Shown here: piece after piece, positions 11,300 to 19,621 of the stretch | Layout of the letters: the number at the start of each line of letters is the position of its first letter | Numbering within the stretch: the stretch's first letter is position 1 | Assembly (NCBI RefSeq): GCF_004963255.1 | Contig: NZ_SUGA01000004.1 | Span: forward strand, 1-64,000 | Direction of reading: 5' to 3' | DNA length: 64,000 nucleotides | DNA from: Mesorhizobium sp. | GTDB lineage: Bacteria > Pseudomonadota > Alphaproteobacteria > Rhizobiales > Rhizobiaceae | Notes under the pieces: model-generated | Seen by the model: only the letters and a program-made list of their open reading frames with translations | The model's database searches: none | Told to the model about the DNA's origin: nothing | Program-made: the position numbers and the translations under genes

Positions 11300-12427
11300 A
11301 TGAAAACGCGTGCCGCCGTAGCCGTTGCCGCCGGAAAGCCGCTGGAGATCATGGAGGTGGACCTGGAAGGGCCGCGCGAAGGCGAGGTGCTGGTCGAGGT
11401 CAAGGCGACCGGCATCTGCCACACCGACGAGTTCACGCTGTCGGGCGCCGATCCGGAAGGCATCTTTCCGGCCATCCTCGGCCATGAGGGCGCCGGCATC
11501 GTCGTCGATGTCGGCAAGGGCGTCACCTCGGTCAGGAAGGGCGACCATGTCATCCCGCTCTATACGCCCGAATGCCGCCAGTGCCCGTCCTGCCTGTCGC
11601 GCAAGACCAATCTATGCACCGCCATCCGCGCCACGCAGGGCCAGGGGTTGATGCCCGACGGCACCTCGCGCTTCTCGCTCGGCGGCGAAAAACTGTTCCA
11701 TTACATGGGCTGCTCGACCTTCTCCAACTTCACCGTGCTGCCGGAGATCGCTGTCGCCAAGGTCAATCCCGACGCCCCCTTCGACAAGATCTGCTATATC
11801 GGCTGCGGCGTCACCACCGGCATTGGCGCGGTGATCAACACCGCCAAGGTCGAACAGGGCGCGACGGCCGTCGTCTTCGGCCTCGGCGGCATTGGCCTCA
11901 ACGTCATCCAGGGGCTTCGCCTTGCCGGTGCCGACATGATCATCGGCGTCGATGTCAACAACGATAAGAAGGCCTGGGGCGAGAAATTCGGCATGACGCA
12001 TTTCGTCAATCCGAAGGAGATCGACGGTGACATCGTGCCTTACCTGGTCAACATGACCAAGCGGGGCGCCGACCAGATCGGCGGCGCCGACTACACCTTT
12101 GACTGCACCGGCAACACCAAGGTGATGCGCCAGGCGCTGGAGGCCTCGCATCGCGGCTGGGGCAAGTCGGTCATCATCGGCGTTGCCGGCGCCGGCCAGG
12201 AGATTTCGACGCGGCCCTTCCAGCTGGTCACCGGCCGCACCTGGATGGGCACCGCCTTCGGCGGCGCGCGCGGCCGCACCGACGTGCCCAGGATCGTCGA
12301 CTGGTACATGGAAAAGAAGATTAAGATCGATCCGATGATCACCCATACGCTGAAGCTGGAGGACATCAACAAGGGTTTCGACCTCATGCATGAGGGCAAG
12401 TCGATCCGCAGCGTCGTGGTCTACTAG
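11300..12427 (+). CDS. frmA: S-(hydroxymethyl)glutathione dehydrogenase (class III alcohol dehydrogenase)
   Basis: Oxidises S-hydroxymethylglutathione, the adduct of formaldehyde and glutathione, with NAD; cytoplasmic, 375 aa. Catalytic zinc ligands appear as Cys40 ([10 protein letters not shown]) and His62 (GHEGAG), plus the Cys in CYIGCGV; the structural zinc is held by Cys92, Cys95, Cys98 and Cys106. The Rossmann motif [12 protein letters not shown] follows. GGAGGAATGCCTC lies just upstream of the start. Two genes downstream is gfa, which makes the substrate adduct, so the three genes form a formaldehyde detoxification operon. Some rhizobial annotations call this gene adhI or flhA. Confidence 0.96.
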   Translation: MKTRAAVAVAAGKPLEIMEVDLEGPREGEVLVEVKATGICHTDEFTLSGADPEGIFPAILGHEGAGIVVDVGKGVTSVRKGDHVIPLYTPECRQCPSCLSRKTNLCTAIRATQGQGLMPDGTSRFSLGGEKLFHYMGCSTFSNFTVLPEIAVAKVNPDAPFDKICYIGCGVTTGIGAVINTAKVEQGATAVVFGLGGIGLNVIQGLRLAGADMIIGVDVNNDKKAWGEKFGMTHFVNPKEIDGDIVPYLVNMTKRGADQIGGADYTFDCTGNTKVMRQALEASHRGWGKSVIIGVAGAGQEISTRPFQLVTGRTWMGTAFGGARGRTDVPRIVDWYMEKKIKIDPMITHTLKLEDINKGFDLMHEGKSIRSVVVY

Positions 12428-12688
12428 GTGAAGGAGGTCCGAATTCGCTTTATCGACCACGAGAAATCGACGATCCATCGGATACGGAACTTCGGCGAGG
12501 ATCTGTGGCGGAATTTTCGGGACAACAAGCACGTCGAAAGCGACCTGAAGGAGATCGATCGCGCGAAAGACGAAATCACCTATCTCGTGCATGGCAGGTT
12601 CTTGAGGAGGAGCTTGAGCGAAGTGCACCGACTGCTGGAGGGGCACTTCATGGAAAGTGAGGTGGTCATCGACACTGGGTCGGCATGA
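12428..12688 (+). CDS. Hypothetical 86-aa protein inside the formaldehyde operon
   Basis: A short charged cytoplasmic protein with no signal peptide and no family I recognise; the centre ([20 protein letters not shown]) is likely helical. The frame opens with GTG directly after the frmA TAG, so translation could be coupled to frmA. A strong AAGGAGG lies inside the first codons (12430-12436), about five bases before an in-frame ATT, which would be a rare start codon; the true start is uncertain. The stop codon overlaps an ATG at 12685 that is in frame with gfa. Its position suggests a role linked to glutathione or formaldehyde metabolism, but that is context only. Confidence 0.55.
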   Translation: MKEVRIRFIDHEKSTIHRIRNFGEDLWRNFRDNKHVESDLKEIDRAKDEITYLVHGRFLRRSLSEVHRLLEGHFMESEVVIDTGSA

Positions 12689-12711
12689 CCGAAAAACATG
12701 GGAGGAATGGA

Positions 12712-13281
12712 ATGGCCGAGAAACTGCATCCGAAGATTGACAATGGCTTGCCGAAGGAAAGCGCATCCTTCTCCGGCGGCACGCTGGTCTGCCTGTGCAC
12801 CAGCAAGCCTGTGAAGGTGAAGGTCAAGGGCCAGATCGCCCACGACCACGCCTGCGGCTGCACCAAATGCTGGAAACCGGAAGGCGCGATCTTCTCCGTG
12901 GTTGCCGTTGCCGGCACAGGCGACGTCACCGTCACCGAGAATGGCGACAAGCTGAAGGTGGTCGACCCCTCGGCGCTGATCCAGCGCCACGCCTGCACCG
13001 GCTGCGGCGTCCACATGCATGGCCCGGTCGAGCGCGACCATCCCTTCAAGGGCCTGTCCTTCATCCATCCGGAGCGCTTCGAGGAGGATGGCTGGTCGCC
13101 GCCGGGCTTCGCCGCCTTCGTCTCCTCGATCATCGAATCCGGTGTCGATCCCAGCCGAATGGCCGGCATCCGCGCCCAGCTGAGGTCGATTGGGCTGGAG
13201 CCCTATGACTGCCTCAATCCCGGCTTGATGGACTATATGGCCACCTGGACGGCGAAGAAGTCCGGCGCGCTTCCGGCCTGA
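12712..13281 (+). CDS. gfa: Glutathione-dependent formaldehyde-activating enzyme
   Basis: A 189-aa zinc protein of the Gfa family, reported to promote addition of formaldehyde to glutathione and so to supply the substrate of FrmA. The cysteine pattern is complete: Cys27 and Cys29 (LVCLCTS), Cys48, Cys50 and Cys53 ([10 protein letters not shown]), Cys95 and Cys98 ([12 protein letters not shown]). The start at 12712 has GGAGG six bases upstream; an ATG at 12685 gives a nine-residue extension and overlaps the preceding stop codon, so it remains possible. The gene is followed by a strong terminator hairpin, which closes the operon. Confidence 0.94.
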   Translation: MAEKLHPKIDNGLPKESASFSGGTLVCLCTSKPVKVKVKGQIAHDHACGCTKCWKPEGAIFSVVAVAGTGDVTVTENGDKLKVVDPSALIQRHACTGCGVHMHGPVERDHPFKGLSFIHPERFEEDGWSPPGFAAFVSSIIESGVDPSRMAGIRAQLRSIGLEPYDCLNPGLMDYMATWTAKKSGALPA

Positions 13282-13301
13282 CAAATTCTGCGATTTCTGC
13301 C

Positions 13302-13337
13302 ATGGGGCTGGCCGACACGCCGGCCCCATATTTGTTT
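13302..13337 (+). terminator. Rho-independent terminator after gfa
   Basis: ATGGGGCTGGC pairs with GCCGGCCCCAT (11 pairs including one T-G) around a six-base loop, followed directly by ATTTGTTT. It lies 20 bp after the gfa stop and marks the end of the formaldehyde operon. It also shows that the long open frame of the next gene beginning at 13302 is not its true start. Confidence 0.85.
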
Positions 13338-13346
13338 GGAGCAACG

Positions 13347-13814
13347 ATGCCTGCACCTGTTATCTACGTCGATGCCGACGCCTGCCCGGTGAAAGCCGAG
13401 GTCGAGAAGGTGGCGGAGCGCCACGGTGTCGTCGTCACCTACGTCTCCAATGGCGGCCTGCGGCCGTCGCGCGATCCGATGATCCGCAACGTCGTCGTCT
13501 CCAAGGGCGCCGACGCCGCCGATGACTGGATCGTCGAGAACGCCAGGGAGAACGACATCGTGGTGACGGCTGACATCCCGCTTGCCGCGCGCACGGTGGC
13601 GCTCGGCGCGTACGTGCTGGGGCCGACCGGACGCCCGTTCACCCCGGAAACCATTGGCATGGCGGTGGCGATGCGCGATCTGAAGCAGCATCTGCGCGAG
13701 ACCGGCGAAAGCCGCGGCTTCAACGCCTCCTTCACGCCGAAGGACAGGTCGCAGTTTCTTGGTGAGCTCGACCGCATCTTGCGGCGCGCGCTCAAATCCG
13801 TCACACCGGATTGA
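13347..13814 (+). CDS. YaiI/YqxD family protein (DUF188, UPF0178)
   Basis: A 155-aa cytoplasmic protein with the family hallmark IYVDADACPVKAEV at the N-terminus and the later segment DIVVTADIPLAARTVALGA, consistent with a PIN-like or NYN-like nuclease fold. The biochemical role of the family is not established to my knowledge. The start at 13347 follows TTGGAGCAACG; earlier in-frame codons fall inside the gfa terminator. The stop codon overlaps the weak TTG beginning of the next open frame, so the two genes may be cotranscribed. Confidence 0.88.
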   Translation: MPAPVIYVDADACPVKAEVEKVAERHGVVVTYVSNGGLRPSRDPMIRNVVVSKGADAADDWIVENARENDIVVTADIPLAARTVALGAYVLGPTGRPFTPETIGMAVAMRDLKQHLRETGESRGFNASFTPKDRSQFLGELDRILRRALKSVTPD

Positions 13815-13840
13815 TCCAACGTCTTCAAGGGCCTCGGGCC

Positions 13841-14512
13841 ATGGGTGACGATCTCAAGACCCCAATGCATCGGCATATGCAGTTCGCCCTGGCCTTTGCC
13901 ATCGGCATTGTCGCGCTGCTGCTTGCCTTGCTGCTGCACGCGCCGCTCCCCTATTCCATCGGCGCCAATGTCTTCTTCGTGAGCTATATCGCCCTGGTGC
14001 TGACCCTGATGCCCGGCCTTACCGGCCGCTACCTCAGCAGGAACGCGCGCGCGACCGACATGCCCGTGCTGCTGATCTTCGCCGTCACGCTCTTTGTCGT
14101 CGTTGCGGCCATCGTCTCGCTGTTTCTTTTGATCAACCAGAAAGACGCGGCGCACCCCTGGCAGCTCGCCTTCGCCATGCTCTCGATCCCGCTCGGCTGG
14201 TTCACCATTCACGCCATGGCTTCGCTGCATTACGCCCATGTTTATTGGAAGGATGGCGACGAGATCGACGTGAAAACCCAGAAGAAAATACCTGTCGGCG
14301 GCCTCGATTTTCCCGGCGGCAAAAGACCGGAAGGCTGGGACTTCCTCTATTTCGCGACGGTCATCGGCATGACGGCGCAGACCGCCGACACGGCCATAAC
14401 CACCTCACGAATGCGCCTTGTCGTGCTCGTGCACTCGATCCTGAGCTTTTTCTTCAACACGGTGATCGTTGCCGCGGCGGTCAATCTCGCGGTCACCCTA
14501 GGCTCTCCGTAA
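13841..14512 (+). CDS. DUF1345 family integral membrane protein
   Basis: About 223 aa with several hydrophobic helices (FALAFAIGIVALLLALLL, VFFVSYIALVLTLMPGL, LLIFAVTLFVVVAAIVSLFL and two more toward the C-terminus). The stretch SLHYAHVYW and the segment GWDFLYFATVIGMTAQTADT are typical of DUF1345, whose function is unknown. I placed the start at the ATG at 13841 rather than the TTG at 13811; neither has a good ribosome binding site. It follows the DUF188 gene closely. Confidence 0.75.
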   Translation: MGDDLKTPMHRHMQFALAFAIGIVALLLALLLHAPLPYSIGANVFFVSYIALVLTLMPGLTGRYLSRNARATDMPVLLIFAVTLFVVVAAIVSLFLLINQKDAAHPWQLAFAMLSIPLGWFTIHAMASLHYAHVYWKDGDEIDVKTQKKIPVGGLDFPGGKRPEGWDFLYFATVIGMTAQTADTAITTSRMRLVVLVHSILSFFFNTVIVAAAVNLAVTLGSP

Positions 14513-14610
14513 TAAATCCGTGATCGCATGAAACATTGCCTTGTGCGGCGACGTATTGAGGGGAAGACAATGACCTGAGAAGCCGCCTGCCTGAGGCGGT
14601 CGGAGGCAAG

Positions 14611-15483
14611 ATGGACGCTGTTGCCAACAACCAATCCGCCCCCAAGGCGGACGCCAAGGACACGACCCTCATCTACCGGCAATCGCGCTGGACGCGCTTG
14701 ACCCATTGGCTGTGGGCTTTCTCGCTGTTCTTCATGCTGCTTTCCGGCTTGCAGATCTTCAACGCGCGGCCGCAGCTTTATCTCGGCAAGCAGTCCGGTT
14801 TCGAGTTCAACAACACCATTCTCGAGATCGGCGCCGAAAACACCGCCAACGGTCCGCGCGGTTTCACCGCGATCCTCGGCCACCGCTTCGACACCACCGG
14901 CGTGCTCGGTTGGTCAGGCCCGCCCGGACAGGAAACGCCCCGCGCCTTTCCGGCCTGGGCGACGATCCCCTCTTACTACGATCTCGGCACCGCCCGCGTC
15001 GTGCATTTCTTCTTCGCCTGGATCCTGACCGCCACGCTGCTCGTCTGGCTGATCGCGGGCCTGATCAACGGCCATATCCGCCGCGACCTCGCCCCTCGCG
15101 TGTCCGATCTGCGCAAGCTGCCGAAAGACATCGTAGATCACGCGAAGCTGAAATTCCATCACACCCGTGAGTACAACACGCTCCAGAAGATGGCCTATGG
15201 CGGCGTGCTGTTCGTGGCTCTGCCGTTGATGATCGTGACCGGGCTCGCCATGTCGCCGAGCATGGATTCGGTGCTGCCGTGGCTCAACGAAATCCTTGGC
15301 GGCCGACAGACGGCGCGCACCATCCATTTCACCGTCATGGTGCTGCTCGTCCTCTTCTTCGTCATCCACATCCTGATGATCCTGGCCGCCGGCCCGATCA
15401 ACGAGCTGCGCTCGATCATCACCGGCTGGTACCGCACCGACCCGCCGGCGAAGCACGACCAGTCGACCGAGAGGAGCGCCTGA
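14611..15483 (+). CDS. Cytochrome b/b6-domain membrane protein, partner of a molybdoenzyme
   Basis: A 290-aa inner-membrane di-haem b-type cytochrome, predicted to pass electrons between the quinone pool and the exported molybdoenzyme encoded next. About four to five hydrophobic helices each carry or flank histidines suited to haem binding: WTRLTHWLW (His32), ARVVHFFFAW, and RTIHFTVMVLLVLFFVIHIL. A periplasmic loop of about 70 residues separates the first two helices. The stop codon is followed by one base and then the ATG of the oxidoreductase, so the two are translated together. Substrate and electron direction cannot be told from sequence. Confidence 0.85.
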   Translation: MDAVANNQSAPKADAKDTTLIYRQSRWTRLTHWLWAFSLFFMLLSGLQIFNARPQLYLGKQSGFEFNNTILEIGAENTANGPRGFTAILGHRFDTTGVLGWSGPPGQETPRAFPAWATIPSYYDLGTARVVHFFFAWILTATLLVWLIAGLINGHIRRDLAPRVSDLRKLPKDIVDHAKLKFHHTREYNTLQKMAYGGVLFVALPLMIVTGLAMSPSMDSVLPWLNEILGGRQTARTIHFTVMVLLVLFFVIHILMILAAGPINELRSIITGWYRTDPPAKHDQSTERSA

Positions 15484-15484
15484 C

Positions 15485-16276
15485 ATGGCAAAATTCCAGA
15501 TCAGCCGCCGTAAATTCCTGACAGCCGGCAGCCTCGGCCTTTCCGGTATCGCGCTTTCCGGCTGCGATGCTTTCGACAGCGGGCTCGGCATCGGCGGCGG
15601 CTTGCGCAGCTTCCTCGAGAACGCCAACGGCCTGACATACCGGGCACAGCGTCTTCTTGCTGGGCGCGACGCGCTGGCGCCGGAATTCACCGAGGCCGAC
15701 ATCCGCCAGCCGCAGCGGCCGAACGGTGTCACGGCGCCGGACGACGACACCTATAAGGGCCTGCTCGCCAACAATTTCGCCGACTGGCGCCTGGAGGTGA
15801 CCGGCCTTGTCGAGAAGCCGCTGTCGCTGACCCGCGAGCAGCTCCAGAACATGCCGAGCCGCACCCAGATCACACGCCACGACTGTGTCGAAGGCTGGAG
15901 CTGCATCGCCAAATGGACCGGCACGCCGCTGTCGCTGGTGCTTGACCAGGCGATGGTCAAGCCGCAGGCGCGCTACGTCATGTTCCACTGCCTCGACACG
16001 ATCGAGCAGAGCCTGTCCGGCAACATCAAATATTACGGCACCATCGACCTGATCGACGCCCGCCATCCGCAGACCATTTTGGCCTACGGTCTCAACGGCA
16101 AGCCCTTGCCGGTCGAGAACGGCGCGCCGCTCAGGGTACGCGTCGAGCGCCAGCTCGGCTACAAGATGCCGAAATACCTTTACAAGATCGAACTGGTCGA
16201 CAGTTTCGCCACTATCGGCGGCGGCCGCGGCGGCTACTGGGAAGATAACGGCTACGACTGGTACGGCGGGATTTGA
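15485..16276 (+). CDS. Tat-exported molybdopterin oxidoreductase (sulfite oxidase/YedY-like), probable lipoprotein
   Basis: A 263-aa member of the sulfite-oxidase fold family. The N-terminus has the twin-arginine motif SRRKFLTAG and then a lipobox LSGC (Cys27), so it is probably folded in the cytoplasm, exported by Tat and lipid-anchored. The molybdenum-ligating cysteine is Cys134 in RHDCVEGWSC, followed by the cofactor region (AKWTGTPLSLVL). The upstream cytochrome b likely exchanges electrons with it. MsrP-type methionine sulfoxide reductase is a relative, but its partner MsrQ is a different kind of membrane protein, so the substrate is open. The stop codon overlaps the next start (TGATG). 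Confidence 0.85.
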   Translation: MAKFQISRRKFLTAGSLGLSGIALSGCDAFDSGLGIGGGLRSFLENANGLTYRAQRLLAGRDALAPEFTEADIRQPQRPNGVTAPDDDTYKGLLANNFADWRLEVTGLVEKPLSLTREQLQNMPSRTQITRHDCVEGWSCIAKWTGTPLSLVLDQAMVKPQARYVMFHCLDTIEQSLSGNIKYYGTIDLIDARHPQTILAYGLNGKPLPVENGAPLRVRVERQLGYKMPKYLYKIELVDSFATIGGGRGGYWEDNGYDWYGGI

Positions 16277-16695
16277 TGGCCCCTCGCCTGAGGGCCGAGC
16301 ACGATCTGTCGTCCGCCGAGCTTGATGCCGTCGAGGAGCGTCTGCATGACGACAATCGACGGCTGACCGGTCGCGACGACGACCGTGCCATCATCTTTGC
16401 CTTGCGGGATGAACAAGGGCGCGTCGTCGGGATCGCCGCCGGCTATTCCTGGGCCGGCATTGCCGAGCTCACGCTGATGTGGGTCGACGAAACCCATCGC
16501 GGCCATGGCCACGGCAGGAAGTTGCTTGATGCCTTCGTCGCCGAGGCCGCCGCGCGCGGCTCGCTGCGGATATGGGTCTCGACCCACGATTTCCAGGCGC
16601 CGGGCTTGTACGAAAAGGCCGGTTTCGAGCGCATCGCCGAACTCATCGGATGGCCCGAAGGCCATTCCAACATCATTCTTTGCAAGACGATTTAA
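16276..16695 (+). CDS. GNAT family N-acetyltransferase
   Basis: A 139-aa compact acetyltransferase. LTLMWVDETHRGHGHGRKLLDAF contains the acetyl-CoA binding loop (RGHGHGRKL), and the C-terminal YEKAGFERIAEL is the usual GNAT beta-bulge and helix. The ATG overlaps the stop codon of the molybdoenzyme gene by one base, which indicates translational coupling and membership of the same operon. The substrate is unknown. The 3' end is convergent with the next gene, with only six bases between the stop codons. Confidence 0.82.
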   Translation: MAPRLRAEHDLSSAELDAVEERLHDDNRRLTGRDDDRAIIFALRDEQGRVVGIAAGYSWAGIAELTLMWVDETHRGHGHGRKLLDAFVAEAAARGSLRIWVSTHDFQAPGLYEKAGFERIAELIGWPEGHSNIILCKTI

Positions 16696-16701
16696 GAGCG
16701 C

Positions 16702-17706
16702 CTAAGCGACTTTATCCAGCAAAGGCTTCAGCGCCGGATGAATTTCAGGCGAAGCGTGCCTGATCAGCGTCAGCAGCGCGCGCTCGTTGTCGCGCAGCGG
16801 CCGCTGGCCGCCGCCGATGCGCTCGGCCAGCCATTTGGCTTCGTCGGCATCGATGGTCTGGGCGCGGCGGGCAAGCGCCTCGGCGGCCCGGTTCCTGGCT
16901 TCCCATTCGGCCTCGATATCGCCGGGAGAATGATAGGCTTCGAGGACCGCGGCGAATCCGCCCGACACCATCCGGCTGAAGAACCCACCGAGCGCCGGGC
17001 CAGCCTCGTCGAGGAAGTTTTCGTGGCGCAGCGCCGTTTCGCGCGTCGGCGGCTCGTAGCCGGCCGAGCACATGACATAGTTGGCGATCGCCTTGACGAA
17101 GAGCTCGTTCCAGGACGGATCATTGTCGGCGGCCGCCGTTCGGTCATTGATCCTGAACAGCACCTCTGCCTCGGCCTTGGTAATGGCGATGTTGCCGTCG
17201 CCGCCAAAGGCATGGAGGATGCGGCGCAGGAGATCGACCTCGGCCTTGGCGATCAAGCCCGGAACCAGCTCGCCGCCGATCATCAACGGCCCCTTGCCGT
17301 CGATCACCGCATGCGCGACCTGGTCCAGCGCATAGGCCGAAAGCTGGCCGGGCGAGGATTTCGCTTCCTCCAGCACATGCACCAGCAGCTCAAGCTCCGT
17401 GCGGCTGTCGACCATGCCGTCACGCGAGACGGTGCGGACCAGCCAGTCGGCATTCTCCTCCGAGATATAGCCTTCCGGCTTTTCCTGGTGGACGATGTAG
17501 TCGGTCACTGCCTCGACGAAGAACGGTCCCCATTCGCCGCATTTGTCGCGCGCCGTCTGGTCGAGCGCGAACAGCGCCTCCGCCTCGCCCCGCGTCACCA
17601 CACCGTCGGCGAATACCTCGCGCCGCAGCATTGCCACGTCCTCGGCCGTGATCTTGTTCTTCGACGTCAGCCCCGCCACCGGAGCGCTCATGATCAATTC
17701 GCCCAT
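16702..17706 (-). CDS. Conserved hypothetical protein with internal repeats (TerB/EF-hand-like pattern)
   Basis: A soluble acidic protein of about 334 aa, start uncertain: 17706 is chosen with a weak GGGACGG upstream, and 17691 is an alternative. It contains two copies of a unit of about 75 residues. Copy one begins ITAEDVAMLRREVFADG and includes TRGEAEALFALD, then FVEAVTDYIV; copy two begins KAEVDLLRRILHAFGGDG and includes TKAEAEVLFRIND, then FVKAIANYVM. A shorter echo (SEENADWLVRTV against DADEAKWLAERI) follows each. The ADGVVT/GDGNIAIT loops resemble calcium-loop or TerB signatures. No signal peptide and no named family. Confidence 0.75.
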   Translation of the reverse strand: MGELIMSAPVAGLTSKNKITAEDVAMLRREVFADGVVTRGEAEALFALDQTARDKCGEWGPFFVEAVTDYIVHQEKPEGYISEENADWLVRTVSRDGMVDSRTELELLVHVLEEAKSSPGQLSAYALDQVAHAVIDGKGPLMIGGELVPGLIAKAEVDLLRRILHAFGGDGNIAITKAEAEVLFRINDRTAAADNDPSWNELFVKAIANYVMCSAGYEPPTRETALRHENFLDEAGPALGGFFSRMVSGGFAAVLEAYHSPGDIEAEWEARNRAAEALARRAQTIDADEAKWLAERIGGGQRPLRDNERALLTLIRHASPEIHPALKPLLDKVA

Positions 17707-17901
17707 CTGCCGTCCCTGCCCATCGCCTTTGCCGGCGAACTCGATGCGTCGTTTGGTGGGCATATCAGAAGTATCTTGAGAAACCGGCAAATGGCGTGGT
17801 TAGCGAAGACTTGTCGGCAACATGTCGCTGGGAGGTGACAAGGTGTCGCCAACGAGCTATGGATGGCGCGTCGGGGGCTCGGTTGTGAGTCCCACCTGTT
17901 T

Positions 17902-18082
17902 GCGGGAGAGAGCAGCGCAAGCTGTCGCCGAAGGGGAAATCGCCCGAAATCTCTCAGGCAAAAGAACCGTGGACGGGAAAGACAACTCTGGAAAGTCGGG
18001 GCCTGGCCCCGCGCCGAAGGTGTAAGCGCTGCCGACAGAGTTACGGGGCGCGAGTCTCTCAGGCTTCAGACAGAGGGGCACG
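17902..18082 (+). promoter_or_regulatory. Tandem glycine riboswitch
   Basis: Two aptamers lie back to back in the gcvT leader. The first (about 17902-17976) has the CGGGAGAG start, GCCGAAGG and CTCTCAGGCAAAAG. The second (about 17981-18082) has GCCGAAGG at 18013 and CTCTCAGGC at 18056, with a long GC hairpin between them. These conserved blocks are diagnostic for the glycine riboswitch, which senses glycine and turns on the glycine cleavage operon. A CCGCC-AAT-GGCGG hairpin at 18090-18102 and the GGAGAAG ribosome binding site just before gcvT may be the expression platform. Confidence 0.95.
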
Positions 18083-18129
18083 GACTAGGCCGCCAATGGC
18101 GGTCGATTGCGTGCGACTCTGGAGAAGAC

Positions 18130-19230
18130 ATGACAGGCCAAGACACCAGGCACCTACCCCTCGAGGATTTGCATCAGGCCGCGGGCGCGCGCTTCGGCGC
18201 TTTCGCCGGCTGGTCGATGCCGCTCACCTATCCGCCCGGCGTGATGAAGGAGCACCTGCACACGCGCGAGCATGCCGGGCTGTTCGACATCTCGCATATG
18301 AAGCTGTTCGAGGTCGGCGGTCCGGGCGCCGCGGCGCTGTTGAACCGGGCCTGCCCGCTTGATGCCGGCGCGCTGGACATCTCGCAGTCCAAATACACTT
18401 TTTTCCTCAACGAGGCTGCCGGCATCATCGACGACCTCATCGTGACGCGCCTTGGCGACGACCGGTTCATGGTCGTGGCCAATGCCGGCAACGCCATCGA
18501 GGACGAGAAGCATCTGCACGCGCTCTCCGCCAATTTCGACGCCAGGGTCTCGCCGCTCGACCGCGTCTTCCTGGCGATTCAGGGTCCGGATGCCTGGGCG
18601 GCTTTGGCACGGGCCGGCATCGAGACCGGCTCGCTGCTCTTCATGCATGGCATCGAGCCGCGCCAGAACTGGTTCATGAGCCGGTCCGGCTATACCGGCG
18701 AGGACGGTTTCGAGATCGGCCTGCCGGAGAAGGACGCGCGGGATTTGGTCGCCAAACTCCTGGAAGACGAGCGCGTGCAATGGATCGGCCTTGCCGCCCG
18801 CGACAGCCTGCGCCTCGAGGCCGGGCTCTGCCTGCATGGCCAGGACCTGACGCCGGGGATCGACCCGGCAAGCGCCGGCCTGATGTGGGCGATCTCCAAG
18901 GATGTGCGCGCCTCCGGCGCTTTCATCGGCGCGGACGCGCTGCGCTCGATCCTGGAGCGCGGGCCGTCGCAGAAGCGCGTCGGCCTGAAGCCCGATGGCC
19001 GCCAGCCGGTGCGCGCCGGCGGGGCGCTCGTCGATGCCGGCGGCAATCCGGCCGGCCATGTCACCTCCGGCGGCTTCGGCCCTTCGACCGGCCACCCGGT
19101 CGCCATGGGTTATGTCGACGCGGCGCTGGCCAAGGCCGGCACGAAACTCTTCGCCGATATCCGCGGGACGAAGATCCCGGTCGACGTCACGTCCCTGCCC
19201 TTCACCCCACACCGCTACCGCAAAGGATGA
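18130..19230 (+). CDS. gcvT: Glycine cleavage system aminomethyltransferase (T protein)
   Basis: Transfers the methylene group from the lipoyl arm of GcvH to tetrahydrofolate, releasing ammonia and making 5,10-methylene-THF; 366 aa, cytoplasmic. Family segments: GARFGAFAGWSMPLTYP near the N-terminus, HAGLFDISHMKLFEV, RSGYTGEDGFEI, and GLAARDSLRLEAGLCLHGQD. The start at 18130 has GGAGAAG close upstream; the open frame extends back into the riboswitch, which is not translated. It is the first gene of gcvT-gcvH-gcvP, with expression expected to follow glycine through the tandem riboswitch. Confidence 0.97.
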   Translation: MTGQDTRHLPLEDLHQAAGARFGAFAGWSMPLTYPPGVMKEHLHTREHAGLFDISHMKLFEVGGPGAAALLNRACPLDAGALDISQSKYTFFLNEAAGIIDDLIVTRLGDDRFMVVANAGNAIEDEKHLHALSANFDARVSPLDRVFLAIQGPDAWAALARAGIETGSLLFMHGIEPRQNWFMSRSGYTGEDGFEIGLPEKDARDLVAKLLEDERVQWIGLAARDSLRLEAGLCLHGQDLTPGIDPASAGLMWAISKDVRASGAFIGADALRSILERGPSQKRVGLKPDGRQPVRAGGALVDAGGNPAGHVTSGGFGPSTGHPVAMGYVDAALAKAGTKLFADIRGTKIPVDVTSLPFTPHRYRKG

Positions 19231-19236
19231 TTCCAG

Positions 19237-19605
19237 ATGGCAAAGATCTATTTCACTGAAGACCATGAATGGCTCCGCGTCGAAGGCGGCGTCGCCACTG
19301 TCGGCATCACCGACTATGCGCAGGAGCAGCTCGGCGATCTGGTTTTCGTCGAGCTGCCGGAAATCGGCCGCAAGCTCGCCAAGGGCGACACCGCGGTGGT
19401 TGTCGAATCCGTGAAGGCGGCGTCGGACGTCTATGCCCCGGTCGACGGCGAGATCACCGAGGCAAACGGCTCACTGTCGGCCGATCCCTCGCTGGTCAAT
19501 TCGGCGGCGACTGGCGACGGCTGGCTCTGGAAGATGAAGCTCTCCAACGAAGGTCAACTCGACAGCCTCATGGATGAGGCCGCCTACAAAGCCCATATCG
19601 GCTGA
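19237..19605 (+). CDS. gcvH: Glycine cleavage system H protein
   Basis: The lipoyl carrier of the complex, 122 aa, shuttling the aminomethyl group between the P, T and L proteins. The lipoylated residue is Lys60 in [11 protein letters not shown], in the normal place for the family. It follows gcvT with a 6-bp gap and precedes gcvP by 16 bp, so all three are cotranscribed. The L protein (lpd) is not in the window. Confidence 0.97.
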   Translation: MAKIYFTEDHEWLRVEGGVATVGITDYAQEQLGDLVFVELPEIGRKLAKGDTAVVVESVKAASDVYAPVDGEITEANGSLSADPSLVNSAATGDGWLWKMKLSNEGQLDSLMDEAAYKAHIG

Positions 19606-19621
19606 CAACAGGATATTGGAA

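Noticed and set aside
16702..17838. Long plus-strand frame opposite the repeat-containing hypothetical gene
   Set aside because: The minus-strand product has a coherent duplicated pattern and normal composition. The plus-strand reading has neither.
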